64,000 bases of DNA from positions 4,363,902-4,427,901 of the forward strand of contig NC_087076.1 in NCBI RefSeq assembly GCF_026151205.1, given 5' to 3'. Positions within the stretch are counted from its first letter, which is position 1. Each line of letters begins with the position of its first letter. This document shows, one piece after another, positions 55,140 to 64,000 of the stretch. A model generated the notes under the pieces. The model made no database searches. It was given only the letters and a program-made list of their open reading frames with translations, and was not told the DNA's origin. Position numbers and translations under genes: made by a program. This stretch comes from Bolinopsis microptera (taxonomy: Eukaryota > Ctenophora > Tentaculata > Lobata > Bolinopsidae).

Positions 55140-55620
55140 AGCTCCTCTACAGCACCACCCCCAGTTGATCCAACATCGCTCGCGCTTGCACTTGGTTCAG
55201 CACCACCCCCATTGGGTACAGCACCACCCCTATTGGGTTCAGCACCACCTCCATTGGGTCCAGCACCACCCCTATTGGGTTCAGCACCACATCCATTGGG
55301 TTCAGCACCACCCCCATTGGGTTTAGCACCACCTTCATTGGGTTCAGCACCACCTCCATTGGGTTCAGCATCAGCTGCACCACCCCCATTGGGTTCAGCA
55401 CCACCCCATTTCTTTCAGCACCACCTCCATTGGGTTCAGCACCGCCCCGGCCCCATTGGTTTCAGCACCACCTTCATTGGGTTCAGCACCACCCTCATTG
55501 GGTTCAGCACCACCTCCACTGGGTCCAACACCTCTAAATGGCGCACAGCACTTCAAGCCGGTCCACAACTAACTAAAGCCGGTCCTTCAGGGAACGAACG
55601 CAGGGATAGCTAGGCTATAG
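55140..55620. repeat. 21-bp minisatellite array 1
   Basis: About 18 copies of a 21-bp unit, close to CATTGGGTTCAGCACCACCC. Because 21 is divisible by three, several frames stay open (GSAPPPL on one frame, WVQHHPH on another, and Met-Val-Leu-Asn-Pro on the minus strand), which looks like coding but has no start context or unique domain. The head (CAGTTGATCCAACATCGCTC) and tail (CTCTAAATGGCGCACAGCAC...) are shared with array 2. Confidence 0.88.
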
Positions 55621-55984
55621 GCAGTTTTCACTACTGTAGACACTAGACAACACTAGTACTCGTGACCACTGTACTTTATTTGACTGAAAATAGACACTGA
55701 CCAAAATCAGATTGTAAGTATATCAAATAGACGGCCCGAACGTTAATGTGGCTCTTGCTATGTGTTGGTTCAGCCGAATTAATTATTATGTGATCAAGTT
55801 TATTTTTCTCTTTTAGTTAGTTGTCATCCGGCCAAACATTCAGCAACTTATATTGCAGTACCATTTATCAATTAGTTTATCAAAATATGTCATTGTAATT
55901 TTGCATGGCTGAAATGTAACGCTTGATAATTTATATATATAATAATTAATTGAATTTTCAAAAAAAAATTTGATCTGGGTACAG

Positions 55985-56525
55985 CACTGCCACCATTGGG
56001 TTCAGCACCACCTCCATTGGGTACAGCACCACCCCTATTGGGTTCAGCACCACCTCCATTGGGTCCAGCACCACTTCCATTGGGTTCAGCACCACCTTCA
56101 TTGGGTTCAGCACACCCCCATTGGGTTCAGCACCACCTCTATTGGGTTCAGTACACCCCCATTGGGTTCAGCACCACCCCCAGTTGATCCAACATCGCTC
56201 GCGCTTGCACTTGGTTCAGCACAACCCCCATTGGGTTCAGCACCACCCCTATTGGGTTCAGCACCACCTCCATTGGGTCCAGCACCACTTCCATTGGGTT
56301 CAGCACCACCTTCATTGGGTTCAGCACCACCTTCATTGGGTTCAGCACACCCCCATTGGGTTCAGCACCACCTCTATTGGGTTCAGTACACCCCCATTGG
56401 GTTCAGCACCACCTCCACTGGGTCCAACACCTCTTAATGGTGCACAGCACTTCAAGCCGGTCCACGACCAACTACAGCCGGTCCTTCAGGGAACCAACGC
56501 AGGGATAGCTATAGGCAGTTTTCAT
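55985..56525. repeat. 21-bp minisatellite array 2
   Basis: About 20 copies of the same unit, plus an internal copy of array 1's head (CAGTTGATCCAACATCGCTC) at 56178 and the same tail ending GGGATAGCTATAGGCAGTTT. Arrays 1 and 2 arose by duplication of a larger unit of about 0.9 kb that includes both head and tail. Confidence 0.85.
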
Positions 56526-57420
56526 TACAGCAGACTGCACCAGTACTGAGAAAAGACAATTTTTTTTGAGAAAAGACAATTTTATTATTTATCACCAATT
56601 CAATACATAATCAATAAATATATATCCGAATAAATTTGATTAAAAATTAAATGATACAAGTATGCTAGCAGCTAGCGCGCTTATATTTGATAAATATTCA
56701 CGCTGTTAAAATGGGTTTTACCACACCGCCACTCACATTAGCACAGTTGGTGAACGGACCCAGGCGCTGTTAAGCTTTTATGAGCCCTGGTTGACTGCTG
56801 AGAGTGGCGAAGGGGCTGATATTAATTTTATCTTAGTTTAACCTAGATTCCAATAAAATTTTAGTTTTGTGTTATAATTATATGATTTTTATGCGATATT
56901 TAAGTTACAGCTGCTCTCAATTCATTATTGCTTAAAAATTGTTAAATATGCTCGCTATACGCTTAATTTTAGATACCGTATGTATATATACATATCAGCT
57001 CATAATACCAAATAACAATAATAAATAAATTAAAAGCATTGAAGAGGTCCAAAACCAATTCAAGCATGACACAAAGTTGAATATATTTTCATCGGAAGCT
57101 GCAAGCTTATTAACGTTTGATTCCGTACGTTCATGATCCGTTATTATGCATTCACCTTCAGGCGGTGTCGACGGATCATGCGAAAAGGGTTTTTGACAGG
57201 CTGTGCCCTTACCATAATTAAACTGAACCATTGCCTGATACGATGTAAAAAAGAGTGTTGGATAGGTGAGCCGCGCAAGCGCTCGCGCATTTGTGTCGCT
57301 CTGACAAATAGCACTTGAATAATTTAGCTACCAAGACGTAAATCGCGCGTTACGTAAAGTATTATTTTTCCCTTCGGATAAAGTGAACGTTACACCCGCG
57401 TGTAACCTGCTTTAATGTTT
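56526..57420. other. AT-rich region with a GC-rich hairpin
   Basis: No gene. The only structured part is 56727-56809, where CGCCACTC and GAGTGGCG bracket a 67-nt GC-richer loop including CCAGGCGCTG. It may be the remains of a small structured RNA or a SINE; evidence is thin. Confidence 0.3.
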
Positions 57421-57548
57421 TGTGTGCATGTGTGGTGGAGTGGGTGTATAATGTAATGATTGAATGAATCTTTTTTCTTTTGTGGTGCATATATGATGTG
57501 AGTGACAGGTGTAAAATCTAAAAGATATAAATATAAATGGGGGTCTTT

Positions 57549-58637
57549 TCATAGGAAAGTGTTGAAGTTTAAGTCCTGCCAGTTAATATTGTCAGGTTGG
57601 TGTTGAGCCTTCATGATAGAAAGCTTCAATCGGGATTTAATTGAACCTAGTGAACCTATTTTACCACGTGCATTTGACTGCTCAAGAAACCTATTCCATA
57701 AATTTGCCCCTTTATATGCGAAATTGTGAGATGAGTGTGGTGTCACAAATCTGTCATCTCTGAGCTCAGACTTCTTAAAGAGAGAATACATGGATATGGG
57801 CTGATGACTCTTCACTATCTTCATTGTTTCAGTAATGCATCTGTATCTATATATGTTATGTACTGTCATTAGTTCCTTAGATTGGAAAATAGGTTTTGTT
57901 GATTCTCTAGAGTGGAATTCTGCCCCAAGTATTTGGCAGCGATGTGGCCTTGCTTGTTTATCACCAGTCTTCCTCAAGCTGATACATATAGAACACGGTT
58001 TAATGTGAGGTATAGTTGATTCATTGGATATTTGACCTTTCTTGTTTATACTGCACTGGATTGGCCTGCTACGAGAACAAGTTTTAAACTTGTCGCTAAA
58101 TGCTTCCGAGTCCCCAAATAAGATTCGGACACATTTCTTCTGTGCAAGGAATAGTGGTGAAAGCTTATTAATTGATACACCACCCCATACAGTTATACCG
58201 TATCCTAGATGAGATTCAAAAAGAGTGTGGTATATCTGTTTGTACAGCTGGCTGGGGAGGGAGTTTTTTATTCGATAAATACGGCCACATATGCTGTTTA
58301 ATTTCTTAGTTAGTTTCTCGATATGAGGTGTCCAACTCAGTTTGTCATCAATAATTACACCTAGAAATTTCGTTTCAGTAACCTGTTTGATCGGGATCCC
58401 ATCAATTTCTAGATTCAAGTCATTTTCAGTATTATCAATGGTCTTACGTTTAGTAGGCGAGAAGTACATGTAACAAGATTTTTTAACATTAATGTGCAGT
58501 AGGTTATGGCGCATATATTGGCACACAGAGTCGAGAATTTCATTCGCTATTTTGTATGCTTGTTCCTTAGTTTCAGCAGCTACAAAGATGTTTGTGTCAT
58601 CTGCAAATAGTACAAATTCTGCAAATAGTACAAACTC
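57549..58637 (-). mobile_element. 5'-truncated non-LTR retrotransposon (reverse-transcriptase C-terminal part)
   Basis: The frame is open from about 58637 to the stop at 57549. It enters at the RT catalytic FADD motif (EFVLFADDTNIF), followed by the palm/thumb signature TKFLGVIIDDKLSW and helices KLNSICGRIYRIKN with LGYGITVWGG. A cysteine-rich stretch (CSRSRPIQCS ... KPCSICISLRKTG ... RPHRCQ) lies in the region after the thumb and the end is GANLWNRFLEQ, as in CR1/Jockey-type elements. Everything upstream of FADD (endonuclease, fingers) is missing, as in most LINE copies. The post-thumb domain is intact. The 3' flank at 57420-57540 contains ATTCAATCAT-like repeats that may be its tail. Confidence 0.8.
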
Positions 58638-59860
58638 GTGACCACTGTACTTTATTTGACTGAAAAAATAGTCACTAACCAGAATCAGATTGTAAGTATA
58701 TCATTTGATCGTCTAAAGTAAAGTAAAATTTATGACATCACATCATCACACATGTCTACAAAATATCATCACACATGTCTACAAAATAACATCACACTAT
58801 GTGAAAAAATATATAATAAATATTTCCCCACCAACATTAATTATTTATCAAATACAATGTTTTCTATGATTTATACAGATGACATGCTATCGAAATAGTG
58901 TTAAGATAAAGCATCCAGCAAAATTTCTAATGTAAAAACTGCATTTTGCTTTACAGCTCTGCAAGCAGTATCCTTCTTATTATATTCTTTGTGATTAGGA
59001 TTTTAGCTGCTGACACTGGTAAATGCATTTAAAGGAATTATACTTCCACAATGATTTAAATAAATCTCTAAAAGAATATTCGGTGCAACTATCAGAGCAA
59101 CAAATCAAATAATTAATTATTCCTGTGATTGAACTTTGCTGAATAATTTCACTCCAGTGAAACTGCCCAAGAAAGGCAGCATGGTAATGACACATGGTAA
59201 AGTTTTAAAGTTTTCTTTGCTGAGAAAGTAAACGATATCAGACTTGGGATAAAAGAAGAAGGAAGGCATATCAGGGGGAACTTGTCACCTCCAGAGAATC
59301 AACTTTGCAAGACCATCCTTAGATAAATTTCACTCCATTACTAGGCAGCACCTGTTATGTACCATTTCTAAGATGTCTAACAAGTTTTATAGTCTTGACC
59401 CTATTCCAACTTTCCTGCACATAATAAACGGTTCTATGTGTTAGTCTGATCACACTTTTATTTTCTTTTCTGTGACAGACTTCTAACCAGGTTTACCTTT
59501 TCTAGCAATGACAAGTAACTGGTTGGAGCAGACTAACATCCAATCGGTAAGTATTTATAATTGTTATTTATTAGGCACGGTTTATTTGGAATTGGTTTAA
59601 TATGGAAGTGAAGTTATTTTATTGTATAACTGTATAATAAAGTATTTTGTTTTACAGGTTTTGTACATACGAACAAGGAGTTTCATTTGGTATCTAACAG
59701 TGATAGCAGGAAGCCGGCAAACGATCTACCCAACGACCTAACAGTGGAACTTTGTTTGTTATTTAGAGACAATTTAGAGACTAAATTTTTAGAGACAATT
59801 TTAGAGATCATAGATTTTGAGTCAAATTATGAGTCTTTGTGAGATACCAGTTTTAGACGA
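58638..59860. other. Intergenic with a repeat shared with 55656-55727
   Basis: The first 75 bp (CTCGTGACCACTGTACTTTA and following) repeat 55656-55727. The rest is AT-rich, with short direct repeats ACATCACACATGTCTACAAAAT near 58740-58790. No gene recognised. Confidence 0.45.
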
Positions 59861-59879
59861 CAGCTGATTACAGCACATG

Positions 59880-60177
59880 GAAAAAGAAAGTTCTAATATG
59901 GCAGCTTGGCACCGCAGCAACAGAGAAACAACAAGCTAGTAAGCTGAAAATGAACATGAAAGGAAAGCCACAAAAGGTCTCTATAAACATGACAATAGAT
60001 GTACTAGGAGCTGAAGATGGAGTTAATAAACTGGAACTGGACAAACTGTATAAGAAGGACGGTACCCAGTCTTTATTTAAGGCAATATATATGACTTTGA
60101 GAGATATAGGAGAGGAGATGGAGAAGATATATACAACTACATCTTGGAATTCCAGTATAAAATTCTCAAACAGCTGA
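59880..60177 (+). pseudogene. Retroelement Gag N-terminal fragment
   Basis: An open segment with WQLGTAATEKQQASKLKMN then KGKPQKVSINMTIDVLGAED and KLDKLYKKDGTQSLFKA, a pattern I associate with Gag of LTR-type elements in invertebrates. The ATG at 59950 opens 75 codons. The frame decays after 60177. Upstream (59500-59860) may hold the leader, but I see no clear LTR. Confidence 0.55.
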
Positions 60178-60521
60178 GAGAGAAAAAAGATTAGCTGTAA
60201 AAGTCTATTAAAAAGGACATTCGGAGATGGATTCACAAGAAATCAGAACCACTCTAGTTAATACCTTTTAAAAGTACTCCTATGGAGGAAATGGCGAAGC
60301 AGGAACCTGTCTGTTATAACTTATATATATCGAATATTGATTGTTATTATTATTAATTGTTAACGTTATTTTCTTCCCTAGCCTCTATGTTTACGTACTA
60401 ACAGATTGTTTGATTTCTATGCTCACGCTACAACACTCTCTTTCTAATTGAGGGTTACAAATTAGGGTCTGACATACACTGGACCAGAAATGGGGATCAA
60501 AGAAATTTCACGGGTCAACCA

Positions 60522-61194
60522 ATGAGAGGGGAAAAAAGATATAACCCATATGCTCAGAAACGAGGACAAAAGCCTTACATGAGGGGGAGTAGTAATCCGA
60601 AGATAAGTTGCTTCATAATATGCCATCAACCGGGGCATGTGGTTGCAGAATGTTCATTCAACAATTCTCTAAAGCTCATTCGTCACGAGATCAAAAACAA
60701 GATGATGAGTCTTGCAGAAAGGTCTATGCTTTATTTGAATCAGACTTTTCATTTCCAGATTGCGAAGAAGAGATAATTTACTTGACAGGTGAATGTACGA
60801 ACAAAGCTTTGATAGACACAGGGGCATGTGCAACCATTTGTGGAAAGAGTGGCTTACTGTTTTTGAAAGTTCTTTGACTACAGAATAGAGGAAACTTATA
60901 CAGACTAAGACTACTGAAAGGGTATTTCGATTTGGAGATGGTAAACTAGTGAAGTTAATTGCTTTGAAAACTATACCTATTAACCTTTGCAACAAAGATA
61001 TGTTTTTGAAAACATGCGTGGTGATGAATGACATTCCTCTTTTGCTAGCAAAGCAAACCATGACCAGAATGGGTATGGTACTAGACATGGAAAATATGAC
61101 CCTAAAAATAAGAGACAGCAAAACACTGGAGAAGATGCGGAGTACAGACTTGGGTCATGTAGCTGTGACAATTGCACGTTGTGGAGATGGGTGA
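60522..61194 (+). pseudogene. Retroelement zinc knuckle, aspartic protease and downstream Pol segment
   Basis: Three successive frames. The first (60522-60776) has a CCHC-type knuckle, CFIICHQPGHVVAEC, with an extra residue between the first two cysteines. The second (60608-60877) carries the aspartic protease active site ALIDTGACATICG. The third (60949-61194) has NDIPLLLAKQTMTRMGMVLD, seen between protease and integrase in some LTR-type elements. Frame changes and a stop near 60894 show decay. No reverse transcriptase is seen. Confidence 0.6.
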
Positions 61195-61364
61195 GAAAGT
61201 GGAGTAACTTATCAAATGTCTGAAGAGCAGAACTGCGGAAAAACTGCTGACTTTTATCATCGTTACTACGCTCAGACCTCAGTGCTCACGCATCGGCTTC
61301 AAAGATAGGAAAAGTCATCTAAAATGCAATCAAACATATGATTTTTGCCTGAAACACAAGACCA

Positions 61365-61460
61365 GATCTATTCCTAAGAGGAAAGTGGGAATCCCTCAAG
61401 TTTCCATCTTTAATGAAGTCGTAGCAATGGACTTGAAAATCATACATGATGAGGTGACCT
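61365..61460 (+). pseudogene. Retroelement integrase, first part
   Basis: The segment KRKVGIPQVSIFNEVVAMDL matches the beginning of an rve core with its first Asp (AMDL). It stops at 61460, and the continuation is about 1.8 kb downstream at 63294. Confidence 0.55.
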
Positions 61461-63293
61461 TATCTTAATGTCTTCTGTTTTCTGTCTGTCTGTGTGTGCG
61501 GGACTGGTTTTTTAGTATAGCATAGTGCCAAGAAAACTCTGACGAAGCCAAATGGTAAAGGTTTTTCAAATCGGTCGGTGGTAAGTGGTTTAATTGAATG
61601 TTTTGTACCACAAATGTTACATAAAATGGCTTGAGCAGCTTAATCAAGAAAACGGTAAGAGTTACGGGGCTCGCTCTCTCTCCCATTACTGCATATTATG
61701 TAGGTAGAGTTGGTATCATAATTACACTGTCATGAATACTTTAAACTTATTAGGGGAGGGATCGCTCATATAGCGGTCTGTTTGGACTGTAGAGCCCAGT
61801 GGAATAAATTTTAAATATGACTAGGAATCCATTTTGGGAAGAAAAAAAGGCTATATATTTTTCGGCCGCTTTGCGGCCGACTTGTCACTGGTCAGCTCTT
61901 CTCCCAGGTCAAGATTAGTTTGAAATGCTTAGCGTATCCATTAGAATAATTACCGGATGAATATGCAATTGCAAATTTTGAAATTAAATAAAAAATTTCT
62001 GAGAATTCTTTAATTTATTTGAAACGCAAGGAAATATTTTTTAAAAGAAGTATAGAGCCTAGCCCACAGACATCTCCACACTATTCTTCATACTAACACG
62101 GTAGATCGAGTTCAAAGATTTGACTCTCATCAGCATGACGAACGATTCGCTACTCTGAAAGTGGCATCTACCTTGTGTCGATATTTATGGCCTGACTTTG
62201 GATCTGAAGCTTGCTTCTGCCAGGTTAGATACAATATTGGACAATAAACAATGATAAACTTCGGACTTAAAGCGGGATAGGGATGTATAATGGAGGGGGT
62301 TGTCTGCACTGTACTCTAGATGATCTAGGATGTGAAGCTTGCTTAAGCCTAGAACACACGAGTTCCCCTGATATAGTAGCAATGGCTAGATTCACTTCCT
62401 TCCCACTTGCACTGTTGTTGACTTGTAGCTACAATATTAAATTGATTCGTGGAAATCGGTCTCGGATGTGAAGCTTCCTTAAGCGCCAAACCCTGAGAAT
62501 ACTGTATTACTCGAACTTCGAGAATTTTCTAAATGAATCTAGACTAAAGGAGCCAACTTGAATCCATAAAATTTTGAATGCTACATTTTAAAATACCGCT
62601 CTATATTTACACCGTTCACCAGTTAATATGGCTGGGAGGATTGGGAGGATTCATATTAGATTGTCGATTGTTTAAGATTAACTTGATATTTTAGCGTATC
62701 AGAGCTGAAATTTTGCATGACTATTTCAAATGACTATTTTACATGACTATTTTTTCATATTCCGGGATGTTGAGGAAGGAGGAATGGATAGCTCGCGTTT
62801 TCTGCGCGTTTTTTGGTGTCTGAATGCGCAAAAAATAGTCAAGCAATCTTATAGGTAAGAAATAGTCATGGAATCTAGGAATGCGCTCGATTCGAACTTC
62901 GAGTCGATAAAATGATGTAACATCGCGTTAGCCCTGAGAGCGACCAATTTTGATTTAATTTTAAATTAATGTGAATATTTTTTCCACAAGAATCTTTTTT
63001 TACCGGTTATCAACAAATTTTGACTAGGTGTTAAATTCCTGGACGCCTGACTATTTGCCACTGGGCTGTAGAGAGAGTTCATACTTTCATACGACAATGT
63101 AATGCATGTTTTCAAATATGCGGGTGTGGTGCGGAGTTAATAAGGGTTAATTTCTATTGATTATTGTTTAAGATACTATTTTTAAAGATACTATTGGATA
63201 CGTGAGGGCACTCCGAATAGAATTGCTCACCTAATGCGGGTTTTGACTCAGCAGGTAAACACTCCTACCCTTTTTAACTGCGAAGTGAAATCC
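61461..63293. other. About 1.8-kb insertion splitting the integrase
   Basis: Carries no recognisable coding domain. It includes GC-rich palindromes in AT-rich surroundings (CGGCCGCTTTGCGGCCG at 61863; GGCCGAAGGCC near 63296) and repeats of GTGAAGCTT-type words around 62205-62475. An unclassified non-autonomous element or a cluster of them. Confidence 0.4.
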
Positions 63294-63500
63294 CGGCCGA
63301 AGGCCGGGTTACACTGGTTACATTATATTATGGTTGACACTGTAACTGGTAACAAGGTATTCGTGGCAGCTCGAGTGATCAGCAAGGAAGCTCAAGAAAT
63401 AATTTATAAGGTATTTAAGCATTGGATATCCATATTCGGACCACCATCGACTTTCATTTCTGATAATGGAGGAGAATTTGTAAGTAAAATACAATTTTTA
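63294..63500 (+). pseudogene. Retroelement integrase, catalytic core continuation
   Basis: LHYIMVDTVTGN is followed by VFVAARVISKEAQEIIYKVF and IFGPPSTFISDNGGEFVSK, containing the second Asp of the DDE triad (SDNGGEF). The frame ends near 63536 before the catalytic Glu. Confidence 0.6.
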
Positions 63501-63536
63501 TTTTCCACAGAAGAATCAATACATATTGAATTATAA

Positions 63537-64000
63537 ATATCCGATAATTCCATTAATAATCATTAAAAGTTGCGTTGTCATTTGTAAAATCAAAAACGAA
63601 AAGCCCCACGCTGAACGCGCGCGGCATTTTTTCTGCAGCTGCCTAGCTTCAAGCTTGTAGCCGCTAACATCAAAGCCGCCGCGCGCGCCCAGTGCTGGGG
63701 TGCATTCTCATTAACAATTAAACTTGGTCAAAGATATTTATATACAATTCCTAAATTACAAATTAAATCAATAATCATGTTAATATGATTATTCAACACT
63801 ACTCGACAACAAACATTTGCCGGCCCATCAACGATTCAGTCGCCGAAACAAAAATCAAATGTTTGCTTTTTCGTTCCGGGGACTGTTTGAACTCAGTACT
63901 ATATCCGACTAATCACACTTTATAATGGTTAAAATACAAAGTAAAAAGATTTTCCTCGATGGGCCGGCATTCGCAACCGCGAAACGTTTTGAGTACGACA
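63537..64000. other. Window end, GC-rich palindrome fragments
   Basis: No gene. GCCGGCCCATC at 63821 and its complement GATGGGCCGGC at 63958 could be the ends of a short foldback of about 150 bp. Other GC-rich words (GCGCGCGGC, GCCGCCGCGCGCGCC) stand out from the AT-rich background. Confidence 0.4.

Noticed and set aside
55119..55613. Proline-rich 164-aa protein
   Set aside because: Frame is kept open by the 21-bp unit; the same unit keeps other frames and the opposite strand open as well.

Overview
The window is animal nuclear DNA: spliceosomal introns with GT-AG ends, AT-rich intergenic sequence, long homopolymer-G tracts, many small foldback transposons and conserved metazoan housekeeping genes. 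Protein resemblance and the abundance of small DNA elements suggest an early-branching metazoan, perhaps a cnidarian, but that placement is low confidence. Splice models below were built by hand; 'in phase' means every junction in the model keeps the reading frame.

Positions 1-32.3 kb hold host genes, nearly all on the minus strand: the 5' part of importin-11 (IPO11), a 13-exon CWC22 splicing factor with a very long Ser/Arg-rich N-terminus and an SR-repeat tail, a DAZ/BOULE-like RRM gene with frame breaks, a MINPP1-type inositol-polyphosphate phosphatase, RGP1 (Rab6 GEF partner), NDUFA13 (complex I) and a two-PWWP gene of the MUM1/PWWP3 family. A small secreted coiled-coil protein is nested on the opposite strand inside a CWC22 intron. 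Non-coding stretches carry a tRNA-derived SINE, several TA- or TTAA-flanked palindromic elements, a degenerate partial duplication of RGP1 exons and a GAGTAYA minisatellite.

Positions 33,101-48,881 are one well-bounded Polinton/Maverick, 15,781 bp, with identical 6-bp target duplications (ATTGAT) and termini AG...CT. Its inverted repeats contain a 28-bp minisatellite. The plus-strand block is integrase with chromodomain, packaging ATPase, two small proteins, minor capsid protein, a protein VI/X-like minor virion protein, major capsid protein and adenovirus-type protease. Minus-strand blocks on both sides encode accessory proteins: a zinc-finger coiled-coil protein, a signal-peptide/TM glycoprotein, a zinc-ribbon OB-fold candidate and others. 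The DNA polymerase B gene is only a C-terminal fragment with two introns, while a four-exon gene for a small OB-like protein with an acidic tail sits beside it. The virion and integration genes look intact, but replication would need a polymerase supplied in trans.

The Polinton sits about 100 bp downstream of the stop codon of a STEEP1 homologue (minus strand). Beyond it are a 1.07-kb inverted-repeat element carrying an ORF fragment, a two-exon microsomal cytochrome P450, two related 21-bp minisatellite arrays, a 5'-truncated non-LTR retrotransposon, and a decayed LTR-type retroelement (gag, protease, split integrase) interrupted by about 1.8 kb.
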